DNA from: Prorocentrum cordatum
Lineage: Eukaryota > Sar > Dinophyceae > Prorocentrales > Prorocentraceae
Direction: 5' to 3'
Assembly: GCA_963575745.1 (NCBI GenBank)
Contig: CAUYUJ010001706.1
Location: forward strand, 10,001-74,000
DNA length: 64,000 bases
The translations under genes and the position numbers were made by a program. The notes below the pieces were generated by a model, which searched no databases, was not told the origin of the DNA, and saw only the letters and a program-made list of their open reading frames with translations. Each line of letters opens with the position of its first letter. Within the stretch, counting starts at the first letter, position 1. Shown here one piece after another: positions 1 through 8,916 of the stretch.

Positions 1-489
1 GTTTCAGCAACCTTGGGCCGTTCTTGGGCCTGGGGTCCGCCAAGAACGGTTCAGGATGAAAGACTGGATGAACGATTGGTCCCCGGGAATGGATCGAGAC
101 TTCCAGGGATCGACGTCATGAAACAAATCATGACGTCGAGGGCCTGTGAACGGCGACATTGAGATTATGCTTGTATGCAGTGAACTGCATTTGGCCATCC
201 CTCCTGCCTTTGCACGCTTTCTGTTCCCGCTCCCCCTCCTCGGCGAATCCCGTCCACATTTGGTTCAAATTCGACCCAAGTGTGTGTGTGTGTGTTGCAA
301 ATCTGGTCCAGACCATGCGCAAATCGGGCAGCGCCGGGGGCTACATAGGCTCCCCTGGAACGGACACTCAGGTCGTGTGGTGGTAGTAGTCGTCTTCGTG
401 TGGTGGTCGCGTGGTCGTCGACCGACTACTTCGAAGGCCTTCGGACGCCTTCGGCGGTATCTGGCGATCTCCGCAGGGCAGACGCCCTT
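1..489. other. Non-coding stretch, no gene seen
   Basis: No coding signature or known family is visible. A short GT run sits near 280-295 and a GTG/GTC-rich run near 377-420. Confidence 0.5.
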
Positions 490-830
490 GCACGAGGAGG
501 AGGAGGAGGAGGAGGAGGAGGAGGAGGAGGAGAGGAGGACGAGGAGCACTCCTCCTCCTCCCTCCTCCTCCTCCTCCTCCTCCTCCTCCTCCTCCTCCTC
601 CTGCCTCCTCCTATCGGAGGGAGGGAGGAGGAGGAGGGAGAAGGAGGAGTGAGGAGGAGGGAGGAGGAGGGAGAAGGGATAGGAGGAGGAGGCAGGAGGA
701 ACAGGAGGAAGGAGGAGGAGGGATGAGGAGGGCGCACCCATCCCCCTCCTGAGGGAGGAGGGATAGGAGGAGGAAGGAGGAGGAGGGATCAGGAGGAGCA
801 GGGGAGGGGTATGGGTGCGCTCTCCTGTCT
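490..830. repeat. GAG/CTC microsatellite with inverted halves
   Basis: A GAG run (about 494-548) is followed at once by a CTC run (about 550-605), then by degenerate GGAGGA sequence to about 820. The adjacent GAG and CTC tracts are reverse complements and could fold into one long hairpin. Open frames here encode only poly-E/G/R or poly-S/L/P and are artefacts. Confidence 0.9.
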
Positions 831-857
831 GCACTCGGAAGATTCGCCGCACGTTCC

Positions 858-985
858 CTGAGGTCCTGGCGTCGCAATGTTTTCGAGCCAGTTAGTTTCG
901 CATAGTCAGTTTCGGACCCTGGGGCCCTCAGAGATCGATGCGGCTCGACCAATACAGCAGAAAGATGGGGCCCGAGGCTCTTTTC
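858..985 (+). repeat. Dispersed repeat family I, copy 1
   Basis: The core CCTGGCGTCGCAATGTTTTC, then GAGATCGATGCGGCTCGA and AAAGATGGGGCCC recur in the same order near 5052-5172 and 5780-5900, and partly inverted near 3556-3650. About 125 bp; function unknown. Confidence 0.6.
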
Positions 986-1179
986 TTGGAAACCGCAGGG
1001 CGTGCTTCCCTGCATTGTTTCAAGACTGTGGGTCTTGGGAATGAAAGCGGTAAGCAACGCTTCGCCGAAACAAGGCACAGATATTGTAGAGGCCTCCGGC
1101 CGGTGTTGCCGATCCGGGACGATCCCGCTGTCAGAAGGACGCTTCCGCCCCAGCGCGTTTGTTCAAACGTAAGTGGTTT

Positions 1180-1860
1180 GGAAGCAGCTTGGAGGCATTG
1201 CGTGGGCTTCTTGCGGGGCCTCTACGACGCATCTTCGACGCCTCCCGGGGGGGCGTCTTGGAGGTGATTGTTGAGCCTCTTGGGAGCCGTTCGGGCTTCT
1301 TGGGAGGCATGCAGGAGGCATCCGGAGGCCTCCTGGGGGTGTGTAGGAGATAATTTGTAAGCCTTCGCGAGCGCTTTTGGGTGCCTTTTGTGGTGGCCTC
1401 TTGAGGGCCACTTGGAGCCTCTCGGGGTTTTTTGAGGACTCCTACGGCCATTTTGGTGCCTCCTGGGCGCCTATTGGGCCGTCTTGGGCCCGTCTGGGGC
1501 CGTCATAGAGCCCTCTTGGGCGCTTCTTGGGCCCGTCCTGGGGCCCGCTTGGGCTGTCTTGGGGGCCTCCCGGGCCGTCTTGGGCCTTTTTTGGACCGAC
1601 TTGAGGCCCTCTTGATTGCCTCTGGGCCTGTTTTGGGGGTCTCTTGGCCCGTGTTGACACTGCGAAGGCCGAAGAAGCGAAAATGCAAAAAATGTAAGTT
1701 GTCGTGCGGGAATGGGACAGATGTTCCATCTTCGGGCATTCTTGGGAGGTGTCGGGAGGGTACGTTGGAGGCTTCTGGAGCCGTTTGAGGAACATATTGA
1801 GCGCCTTGGAGCGATGTTTCGGCCACTCAGGGCCCTCTTGGGCCGTTTGGGCGGCCGCTG
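1180..1860. repeat. Degenerate CTTGGGCC-type array, locus 1
   Basis: CTTGGG/GGGCC words recur every 10-16 bases for about 650 bases, for example throughout 1490-1640. The same kind of array recurs at 30830-31490 and 40920-41125. Open frames in it give P/R/G-rich peptides with no recognised domain. Confidence 0.7.
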
Positions 1861-2189
1861 TTTTTTATGAGCCCGCGTTCGGGTTCTCCGGAGCAAAACG
1901 CAGATATACGCTCGGGGATTGAAGACGGAGCCGGAAACAGACAACACATTACAAAGGAACCATAGCAAAAAACGGCGCCATGACCGGGGGAAACGAACAA
2001 ACAAAACGGCTAACAAAACGGCCTGTAGGTTCCAAGAGCCACTGCGGGCTCTGGTCGTGACTTCCCGCCGTATTTCGGCTTGCCTCCCTCGACGATCGCG
2101 CGCGTCGGTGCCTTTCTTGTTTTGTCCGCAGCGGGCTATCGCTTCGTCCACTGCCGGGCTTGCTGTGCCAGACCGACCACTGACGAAGC

Positions 2190-2435
2190 ACATGTTTCAA
2201 GCAGCGGGGAAGCGTCCTGGTTTGCCTAGAGGCGTATCAAAGAATGTTCTAGGAATCTCTTGTGGTTTGCACGGGATGTTCTTAGAACATGTTTGGCTCA
2301 TTCTGTTTTGTTTTAGCGCATCGGGTTTGTGTTCTAAGAACACTGGTTTGTTGTTATCCGAACATCTTCTGGGTTATACGAACATGTCGTGGTAGGCCTA
2401 TAGGAATGCCGGGACGGTCGGCCCCTGATCAAATG
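2190..2435 (+). repeat. Dispersed repeat family J, copy 1
   Basis: This stretch matches 55232-55478 in order, including a TTTGTGGTTTGCACG-like word, TTCTTAGAAC, ACATCGGGTTTGTG-like sequence and TCGTGGTAGGCCTA near the end. About 240 bp with perhaps 75% identity by eye; function unknown. Confidence 0.75.
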
Positions 2436-2444
2436 CTGAAGGGT

Positions 2445-3555
2445 ATGTGATGGCATTGTCCCCGCCGCCGCCTCGTCATCGCCCTCGTCCCCTCCCTCGC
2501 CGCCGCCGCCGTCCTCATCCTCGCCGCCGCCGTTGCCGTCGCAGCCTCTCCTCGGCGCCTCGAGCTGGCGGTGCACAAGATGAGCCTGTCGCAGCCTGTC
2601 GCCAGAGCGGCCCCTGGTGCGAGCCCTCCTCCTGTCATGTCGGAGGAGGGCTGGTCGAGCACATGCCGGCCTGCCGTGGCCTTTTTTTTGGGGTGGGTTT
2701 TTTTTTTCCTGGAGACTTCGTTTGGCGACAGCGGGCGTGGCCGGGGAGGTGGGCGGGAAGGGGGCCCTGCCACGTCACGATTCGCGCCGGCGCCGGCTGG
2801 GAGTGCGCAGGGATGGCCGATTCCCGCACGGCGCTGGCGCGAATCACACACAGGCACACGCACACGCACACAACACACGCAGACAGACACGCGCGCTGCC
2901 TCCTCCCAAAGCCCAAGGGTCACTCTTGCCCAGGGCCACCCTTGCATTTGCCGATTGAAGCTGAAGGCCTAGAGTTTTGCACCAACACCAGCATGTGCGT
3001 TTGCATCCACGAGGGGAAGACGATCCTGATCTCGGTGATGGTGGTGTCGGCTCCGCGTATAGGAACGGCACTTCGCCAGAGTGACCTTCGGTGCGGCCCG
3101 ACAGGGGTCCACCCAGTGCGGTGGAGGCGTTTGTTAAGGAATAGTCCCAGGAGGCGCCAGACCCTGGAGGACTCCTTATCCAATGAGGGATGCGGTGATA
3201 TCCATCGCCGATCCACGATTGGAGTTCCACTGGCTTCCAGCCCCTGGATTCCTTATCTAAGGGTTCCTTTCCAATGCCCCTCCCAGTAATGGCTTGAAGC
3301 GACTTGCCAGCTTGGATTCGGCCCCCCCGTGGCCCCATGTAAGGCGCGCGCCGAAGGTCATACCTGCTCAGGGTCACACTTGCGTGTGGCCAATGGCGAT
3401 GCTCGGGATCCTCTGCCGGCCGGGAGACTTTCTCCAGCACCAACACCCAGGATCATCTGCTCCCTGTGGGGGCAATCCCAGAGTTTCTTGTGCTCCCTGA
3501 GTTCCGACGTTGTGAGCACAATTAACATCCCATCTTTCTGCTGAACTGTTCACAA
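2445..3555. other. Non-coding stretch with family K fragments
   Basis: A GCC/CGC-rich low-complexity tract occupies about 2455-2570 and a CA run about 2848-2890. Pieces of repeat family K (CGCCAGAGTGACCTTCGGTG near 3070, AAGGGTCACTCTTGCCC near 2915, related sequence near 3350) are scattered through it. No gene is recognised. Confidence 0.5.
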
Positions 3556-3845
3556 AGCTGGATCGATCTGTGATGGTCCTGGGGCCCAGAGAGCCCGGCG
3601 AAAGCGCTGCAGATGCGAGGCAATTGCAACGCCCGGATTTGAGACGGCCCCAGACCCTGGACGTCGAGATGTTGATTCATGATGTGGACCTCCGTGAGGT
3701 CTGGACCCATTGCCCGGGACCCGCATTGCGGCCCGAGTCGTGTTTTTGTTTACGGCCCCGGGGCACCGCGGGGTCCTCCAGAGGCAGAATTTGGCAAGCA
3801 GCCTCCCGCCGTGACTTTTCACGACGCGAGGGGACCTGGGGCTGA
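3556..3845. repeat. Family I (inverted) next to family H copy 1
   Basis: Bases 3556-3650 are the inverted equivalent of the family I core (GGATCGATCTGTGATGGTCC). Bases 3700-3845 match family H at 6380-6505 and 18870-18955, sharing a CCCGAGTCGTTTTTGT-like core followed by CCTCCCGYCGTGA. Confidence 0.55.
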
Positions 3846-4181
3846 AGCTCGGCGACGGGCGACAGGGACGCAGGTGACAACGGGGCACGACAGCGGGCGT
3901 GGGCAAGCCCCTCGGAGGATGCTACTCCGTCTGGACGGAGCCTCTTCTGATACAGCCGGACCGAGGTATCCTAATGCTCTTCGAGTGTTGTTGGGGTTTC
4001 TTGTTCATCCTGTGAAGAGTACCCTCGTATGTTCTGTGTGTTTTGGCCGGCGGAGGGTCTCGTGTCCTTGAGGTGTGTTCTTCTGCCCTAGGTCCGACTG
4101 TAGGATGCTAGAGTCCATGCCGAGGGAGTCTTCGCTGCGAGCTCGGCCTCCGCCTGGGCTTACATTCCCCCTGGGCTTCGG
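3846..4181. other. Non-coding stretch, nothing recognised
   Basis: No repeat copy or exon-like stretch was recognised here. Missing N-terminal exon(s) of the DapB gene could lie here or further upstream, but none can be identified by eye. Confidence 0.35.
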
Positions 4182-4345
4182 GTTAAGTCGGGCATGTCTA
4201 TCTATACAGGGGGAAGATCCGAGAAGAGCCACACAACAGCCAGGCGACGATCTGTTGTGCTCTTCTGCTTCTTTGTTGCTGACGTGTTGGCTATGTCTCA
4301 CTCGTCTTCGAAGAACCCGCCTGTGGGAGGACGTGCCCGACCTAC
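4182..4345. repeat. Foldback family D, copy 1
   Basis: The left end reads AAGTCGGGCATGTC then ACAGGGGGAAG. The right end reads CCTGTGGGAGGACGTGCCCGAC, its reverse complement with a few changes. This is the ~30-bp terminal inverted repeat pattern seen best at 57645-57802. The copy ends about 55 bases before DapB exon 1. Confidence 0.65.
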
Positions 4346-4399
4346 AAGCCTAGAGCCACGCCCGAGCTCGCTGAGCCGCGGCCCTCGCCGGAAGCCCAG

Positions 4400-4456
4400 G
4401 CTGGCGGCGTGCTCCACGTCATGGTCAACGGCCTCCCCGGCGCCATGGGCCACGAG
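4400..4456 (+). CDS. dapB: DapB exon 1: dinucleotide-binding loop
   Basis: The exon encodes AGGVLHVMVNGLPGAMGHE. The motif GLPGAMG fits the GxxGxMG nucleotide-binding loop that opens the Rossmann domain of 4-hydroxy-tetrahydrodipicolinate reductase, the NAD(P)H enzyme of the diaminopimelate route to lysine (plastid-located in plants). The acceptor is taken as GCCCAG|GCT; the frame is open further upstream, so the 5' edge is uncertain and ATG 4421 is a conceivable internal start. The donor is taken as GAG|GCGGCG (GC type), because exon 2 then continues in phase with the expected HEVSQACIRRG. A family A foldback begins about 38 bases downstream. Confidence 0.82.
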
Positions 4457-4493
4457 GCGGCGCGGCACCGCGCGAGACAGCCCAGCGGGCCGA

Positions 4494-4742
4494 GGCTCTG
4501 GCCCTCCCAGATGGGGTCGGAGCCGATGTGGTCGGTGGATCGCGCCGCATCGCCGATGCATCGACGATGCGGCTCGATGCGGAGACCGTGCTTCCACACG
4601 CCGACGTCGCCGATGCATCGCCGACGTTGCCGATGCATCGCCGATGCATCGCCGATGCGTCGCCGATGCATCGGGATGCATTGGCGTTGCGGCGCGATCC
4701 TTCGACCCCATCTACTCGGACCACATCTACGAGGCGTCTAGA
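4494..4742. repeat. Foldback family A, copy 1
   Basis: About 245 bp with terminal inverted repeats of roughly 50 bp. The left arm contains CCCAGATGGGGTC and GGATCGCGCCGCATCGCC. The right arm contains GGCGTTGCGGCGCGATCC and CCCCATCTACTCGGACC. The centre is a run of GATGCATCG(C/G) self-complementary words. Other copies lie at 18348-18595, 23448-23690 and 24738-24982. No transposase is encoded. Confidence 0.85.
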
Positions 4743-4835
4743 GGCGCTCCGACAAACATTGGATTTGGTAACAACTCATGGGAGCCTGGCGTACCCTTTT
4801 AATTCCCTCTTTCGCGTCGAGAGTCGTTTGGAAGT

Positions 4836-4975
4836 GGATGAGACAGTGCCGATTTAGCGTTGGCTAGCGGCCATTAGCGTCGATTGAGCGTCGATTAGCG
4901 TGGATTTAGCGTTGACTAGCGTCGGTTCGCAAGAGCCGGCAGGATGGTATGGGAGGCTCCCATGAATTGCCACTG
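4836..4975 (+). repeat. Dispersed repeat family C, copy 1
   Basis: A run of AGCGTCGATT/AGCGTTGACT decamers is followed by TTCGCAAGAGCCGGCA, GGATGGTATGGGAGGCTCCC and ATGAATTGCCAC. The same layout recurs on the same strand at 7326-7495, 46838-46995, 50275-50460 and 55535-55665. Confidence 0.8.
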
Positions 4976-5051
4976 GATCAGTCAGATGTTTTGTTTCTTC
5001 TCGCCCCAGGGGCCCCTCGAAATTGCGGGCAACATTTCTGTCCGTGTCCAG

Positions 5052-5172
5052 CCCTGAGATCCTGGCGTTGCCATTTTTTCACCACGGGCGTCTTCGCTGA
5101 ATTTCGAGCCACAGGACCCTCGCAGATCGATCCGGCTCGAAACATGGCGCACAAAGATGGGGCCGGGGGGCT
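5052..5172 (+). repeat. Dispersed repeat family I, copy 2
   Basis: It shares GATCCTGGCGTTGCCATTTT, CAGATCGATCCGGCTCGA and AAAGATGGGGCC with the copy at 858-985. Confidence 0.6.
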
Positions 5173-5280
5173 CCGGCGATGACTTTTTGCGAAGTTGTGA
5201 TTTTTGCGTCGGATCTCGGTGGTTCGCCTTGGACTCTTTGGGAAGGCGCTCCCAAAGGCCGAGAGGCAGTGGATGTGAAG

Positions 5281-5312
5281 AAACATCTGGCCTCCAGAGG
5301 GGCCAGATGTTT
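5281..5312. repeat. Perfect 12-bp inverted repeat
   Basis: AAACATCTGGCC (5281-5292) and GGCCAGATGTTT (5301-5312) are perfect reverse complements around an 8-base loop. No T-run follows, so it is not a bacterial-type terminator. The surrounding 5173-5510 holds no recognised gene. Confidence 0.8.
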
Positions 5313-5514
5313 GTCCATGGCCACTGCGCCTCGGGTTTCTGGGGAAGGGAGCTCACAACTCCAAGATGCAGTGGATATGGATGTTCAGATTGCCCGCAGC
5401 AAAGGGCCTCTGGAGCGTCAAAGTATGACACAGGATAAAAAACGGGCCCTATATCGGGAAGGTGGCCAGACCTCTGGAGGTCCACGCATCGAACAACATG
5501 GAGCGCCAGATGTC

Positions 5515-5775
5515 TGGGGAGGCGGCGAGGTTCACCACGAGGGACGACGAATAGACGAGGCGACAGACCGAAGAGGAATTGGGAGGTCGCTGATGCGGGA
5601 CGACGACTAGAGAACAGACGAGGCGATGAATCGACGAGGAACGGCGAGGTCGTCGACGAGGCACGACGGATAGACGAGGCGACGAACCGACGAGGTCTCC
5701 GACGAGGGACGACTAGACGAGGCGACGAATCCACGTGGAGCGGGGAGGTCGCCGACGAGGGACGAGGAGTAGCGG
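5515..5775 (+). repeat. Tandem minisatellite, unit about 59 bp
   Basis: Units built from GAGGTCGNCGACGAGG, GACGACTAGACGAGGCGACG and AATCGACGAGG repeat about four times (TAGACGAGG near 5552, 5612, 5671 and 5713). The last spacing is shortened to 42 bp. Confidence 0.75.
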
Positions 5776-5779
5776 AGGC

Positions 5780-5900
5780 GATCCTGCGATCTTGGCGTCG
5801 CAATGTTTCCGAGCCGGGCGTTTTTGCCTGAAGCAGGGCCCCAGGACCCTCACAGATCGAGACAGCTCGGGATCTGCCGCAGGGAGCTGGGGCCCGGGAC
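5780..5900 (+). repeat. Dispersed repeat family I, copy 3
   Basis: It carries the shared GGCGTCGCAATGTTTCCGAG core and CCCTCACAGATCGAGACAGC. Confidence 0.6.
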
Positions 5901-6091
5901 TCTTGGTCGCGTGTCTGTTGCTTTGCTGTGCGTTCCTGGCAGCGTCGGGTCGCAGGGGGCGGCGCACAGACGCGGCGACGAGGCGGCGACGGACGGCGAC
6001 GGCGCCGGGAGGGGCCCCGGCGCTCTGGCCAGGGCGGCGAGGCCTAGACAGATCCAGTGCCCCAGGCCAGCCCTGCTCTGGGCGTCAGTCG
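5901..6091. other. GC-rich stretch, nothing recognised
   Basis: GGCGACG-rich sequence with open frames but no domain-like composition. Confidence 0.4.
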
Positions 6092-6325
6092 GGCGTGTCC
6101 CTCTGCAGGAGGATCGTTCAAAAACAGTCCCAAGATAGTCTATGTTTGACTTGACGTCTGTTCAAAACTAGTCCCAAGATAGTTCTAGTTCAAAAATAGT
6201 CCCGAGATAGTCTGTTCTGGGACGACGTGTCCTGACTATGTCTGAACACTCTTTTGGGGTACGTCTGGTCTTTCGCCCACGATCCGCCCTGTAGGGGGGA
6301 CATGCCCGACCTGATCCTGGGCCCA
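6092..6325. repeat. Foldback family D, copy 2
   Basis: The left end is GTCGGGCGTGTCCCTCTGCAGG and the right end is CCTGTAGGGGGGACATGCCCGAC. Between them the word AGTCCCAAGATAGTCT or a close variant occurs three times, so this copy is longer than the ~155-bp form. Confidence 0.8.
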
Positions 6326-6379
6326 GGAGCGTTCCCAGACCCCCGACGTAATGAATTTTTCATTCCGTCGACCCCAGAG

Positions 6380-6540
6380 TTCTCGACCCCTCCCCCAGGA
6401 CCGGCTTGTCATCCCGAGTCGTTTTTGTTGACGCTCCCGAGGCCTGGTGATGGCCCCCAGAGGCCGAAAATTGCGAAAAACCTCCCGTCATGATTTTTGC
6501 GAAAAACTGCGAAAATTGCGAAAATTGCGAAAAAATCATT
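6380..6540 (+). repeat. Family H copy 2 with GCGAAAATT tandem
   Basis: TTGTCATCCCGAGTCGTTTT recurs near 18900 and 3735. The right end carries a short tandem of GCGAAAATT/GCGAAAAA words at about 6498-6537. Confidence 0.65.
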
Positions 6541-6959
6541 ACTCGAGGGGGTCTGGGTTGCGCCCGCTCTCCCGGCTTGGCCGCGGAGGCACGCCGCGCC
6601 GCCCCGCGGGGCCCAGGCAGGGCCCAGGCGGGAGGCAGCATGGTGCGCACACACCGAGGGGCATGACCCCAATGGCGACGCCACCTGCGCAGTCTCCGTT
6701 CGGGAGGAGGAGGAGGAGGAGGAGGAGGAGGAGGAGGAGGAGGAGGAGGAGGAGGAGGAGGAGGAGGAGGAGGAGGAGGTGCGCACGGCGCCTCGTCGCC
6801 CCGCGCACAGCGCCCGCGCGCGGTCCTCCCGCGCGGGGGCCCCGCCGCCGCGGGGAGGGGCTCTCGGAGCGCGCCGCGGGGCTCCAGCGCGGGGGGGCGG
6901 CTCCCCGGGGGGGCCGTGGCGTTGCATCCTCGGGGGGGCCTCGCCTGTCCCGGGAAGCA
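6541..6959. repeat. GC-rich stretch with GGA microsatellite
   Basis: A GGA run occupies about 6703-6780 within a C/G-rich sequence. Long open frames through it (poly-E, poly-R or poly-S) are low-complexity artefacts. Confidence 0.85.
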
Positions 6960-7185
6960 TCGTGTCTTGATTCATCGTTTCGCCGATCGGCGCGGGCCCC
7001 CGAACGCCCCCTCCCCCCGCCGCCCCCCCTATGGAGTAGATGTTGGCTGTTTTTGGGCGCCTGTTTTTTGAGAGGCCGCACTGTCTTGCAAGCAGTCGCG
7101 CTAAGCAGAGGTCTGGAGCCAGACCCCCCGCTCCCCCCCCTGTCCGCCCAACGTCGAAACGCCGAATAAAAAACGCACACAAGGT
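6960..7185 (+). repeat. Dispersed repeat family L, copy 1
   Basis: About 225 bp shared with 38730-38975, including GCCGATCGGCGC, ATGGAGTAGATSTTGGCTGT, GCGCCTGTT, GGTCYRGAGCCAGACCCCCC and CGAAACGCCGAATAA. Identity looks near 75-80% by eye. Confidence 0.8.
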
Positions 7186-7199
7186 GGAGTCCTTTCTTG

Positions 7200-7312
7200 T
7201 GCCCAACGCGGGCTCGATGCGGGCTCGGCGCGGATTCGTCGTGGATTCGACGCGGATTCGACGCGGATTCGGCACGGATTCGACACGGATCCGACGAGGC
7301 CGACACGGATTC
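7200..7312 (+). repeat. ACGCGGATTCG minisatellite
   Basis: Variants of CGACGCGGATTCG/GGCACGGATTCG repeat every 10-12 bases about eight times. Confidence 0.85.
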
Positions 7313-7325
7313 CGTATACCTTTGT

Positions 7326-7495
7326 AATTATGCTTGTAGCGTCGACTAGCGCCGATTCGCGTCTGGAGTCAGTAGAATAGCGCCGACTTAGCGTCGGTTA
7401 GCGCCGATTAAGCTTCGAGTAGCGTCGATTTCGCGTCGATCGGCGTCGATTCGCAAGAGCCGACAAGATGGTACCGGAGGCTGTCATGAGCTGCC
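7326..7495 (+). repeat. Dispersed repeat family C, copy 2
   Basis: Tandem TAGCGTCGATT-like decamers are followed by GATTCGCAAGAGCCGACAAG, ATGGTACCGGAGGCTGTCAT and GAGCTGCC, a diverged match to the copy at 4836-4975. Confidence 0.75.
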
Positions 7496-7688
7496 CCCGA
7501 AGGGTCGGGCCCAGGCCCACTCCAGCAGACCTGCGGGTGCTCTCTGCAGGCTTCCGTCCCTCGGGGGCCAGAGGGAGCCCAGACCCCGTCCACTTGGGCG
7601 CCCTGACCTTGGGAGCCAGCTGGGGGTCCGATGTGACCCAGCACTGGTTCCGACCAGCAGGAAGTCGAAGAAAAACAAGTTGTATAAA

Positions 7689-7710
7689 TCCGTAGCCATT
7701 TGGGCTCATG
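7689..7710 (+). other. Dinoflagellate spliced-leader-like 21-mer
   Basis: From 7690 the sequence CCGTAGCCATTT...GGCTC matches the dinoflagellate spliced-leader exon at 19 of 21 positions, preceded by T as allowed by the leader's variable first base. The mismatches are G for T at position 13 and T for A at position 20. GT follows near the 3' end, so a decayed leader-RNA gene and the relic of a reinserted trans-spliced cDNA are both possible. The downstream sequence is not recognised as coding. Confidence 0.7.
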
Positions 7711-8097
7711 GTATTTCGACTCAGGGCGCCCAGCTGAGATCTAGCGCAGCGTCAGGAGCATATCGAAAGCGAGCAGACCTCAATGATGAAAGCTCCTTGC
7801 AGTCTTGCGCCCGTGCCATGTTGGACAGGGTGCAGACTGTGCGGGGTGGTTGTGCATCTCGGAGGAGACGTTCGATGAAGTGCCTCGCCAGCTTTGTCCA
7901 GGGCGGTGTGATCGAGGTGATGGTTTGCACGGCGATGCTCCTAAACTCTGTGCACTGCGTCCTGACCTTGCACGCTCCGGCTGCCTTGACTTCGCGAGCG
8001 CCGTCCAGAAGTGGCTGTCGCAGTCTCACCCGGGGCGCTCCTGCGTCTGGTGACGGCATTCGTGCCTTCTCCGCGTGCGTCTCGTGACAGCATTCGT
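7711..8097 (+). other. Unrecognised sequence downstream of leader-like 21-mer
   Basis: Low-repeat sequence with a moderately long open frame on each strand (7680-8087 on +; 7721-8272 on -). If the leader at 7690 marks a retroposed mRNA, this would be the body of that processed pseudogene, but no protein family is recognised. Confidence 0.3.
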
Positions 8098-8215
8098 GCC
8101 TTCTGCACGTGCTCCGCCCGCTGGCGTGGCAGCGTGTGCTTCCTATTCCAAGGCCGTTGTTGTCCCGGCCTCCGTCAGTCCTTTCCCCTCCCGCACGTTC
8201 ATTCTGCTCCTCATC
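8098..8215 (+). repeat. Dispersed module shared with 15.5 and 16.1 kb
   Basis: CTTCTGCACGTGCTCCGCCC and GCTGGCGTGGCAGCG recur near 15486-15530. TTCCAAGGCCGTTGTTG and CCTCCGTCAGTCC recur, slightly changed, at 16128-16200. Confidence 0.7.
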
Positions 8216-8424
8216 TCCCTCCTTCCCTGAAATGAGCGGACGCGCTGGCTGGTGATTGGCAGCCCGGGCCACCCGGTTTTACCACCCCTTTTTTTCCACA
8301 GCGGTTCTTCGTCCTCTGATATTCTTAGAGCTATTTCTTTATCGCTTTGGGCAAAACGGGCATTATGGAGCCCCTCCCCCCCCCCTCACGCCCCTCCCCC
8401 CCAGTGCGCTCTGGCCACTGCCGC

Positions 8425-8692
8425 CGTGCGCATCGGGATCCCCATCCGCGTCCGCATAGGAATCCGCATAGGAGCCTGGTCCGCATTGGAAACCTCACGG
8501 GGATCCGAACAGGCATGCGCATGCGCATCTGCATAGGGATCCGCACGCCGCGTAAGGAGCCAATGGGAATTCGCATAGGGATTCGCATGGCACTGCACGT
8601 AGGCATCCGCGTAGGCATCCGCATCGGGATCCGCAGAAGCATCCGCATGGGGATTCGCATAGGGACCCTCACAGGGATCCGCATAAGGATTC
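8425..8692 (+). repeat. ATCCGCATAGGG-type 12-bp minisatellite
   Basis: Degenerate repeats of GGGATCCGCATA/GCGCATCTGCAT with about 12-bp spacing cover some 270 bases. A pyrimidine-rich CTC tract (8695-8751) follows and abuts the LINE. Confidence 0.8.
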
Positions 8693-8751
8693 TTCTGCTC
8701 CTGCCTTTCCTCCTCTTTCTCCTTCTCCTCCTTCTCCTTCCTCTCCCCCCC

Positions 8752-8773
8752 CCGTAGCCATTTTTGGCTCAAG
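8752..8773 (+). other. Spliced-leader relic at LINE 5' end
   Basis: CCGTAGCCATTTTTGGCTC followed by AAG equals the dinoflagellate spliced-leader exon apart from one extra T (five Ts instead of four). It sits exactly at the start of the LINE and is followed by ATG at 8774. This implies that the inserted cDNA was copied from a trans-spliced, full-length mRNA. Confidence 0.9.
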
Positions 8774-8916
8774 ATGCTTGCACGTGGGGGCTCCGCGCCT
8801 CCGTGCCAGACTGGAAGCTGCTATTCCGCAGTAGTGCCAGGGCTGTTCAGCCCGACATCCGCTTTCACGATTCCCGTCGGTGGCAGGCAGCCCACCGCCA
8901 TCCGACAGTCCCCCTC

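Noticed and set aside
1443-1462. ACGGCCATTTTGGTGCC resembling the spliced leader
   Set aside because: Only the GCCATTTTGG core matches, inside the CTTGGGCC array where such words arise readily.
7721-8272. 184-codon minus-strand frame near the leader-like 21-mer
   Set aside because: No recognised domain, and it overlaps the dispersed 8098-8215 module; evidence is too thin for a gene call.
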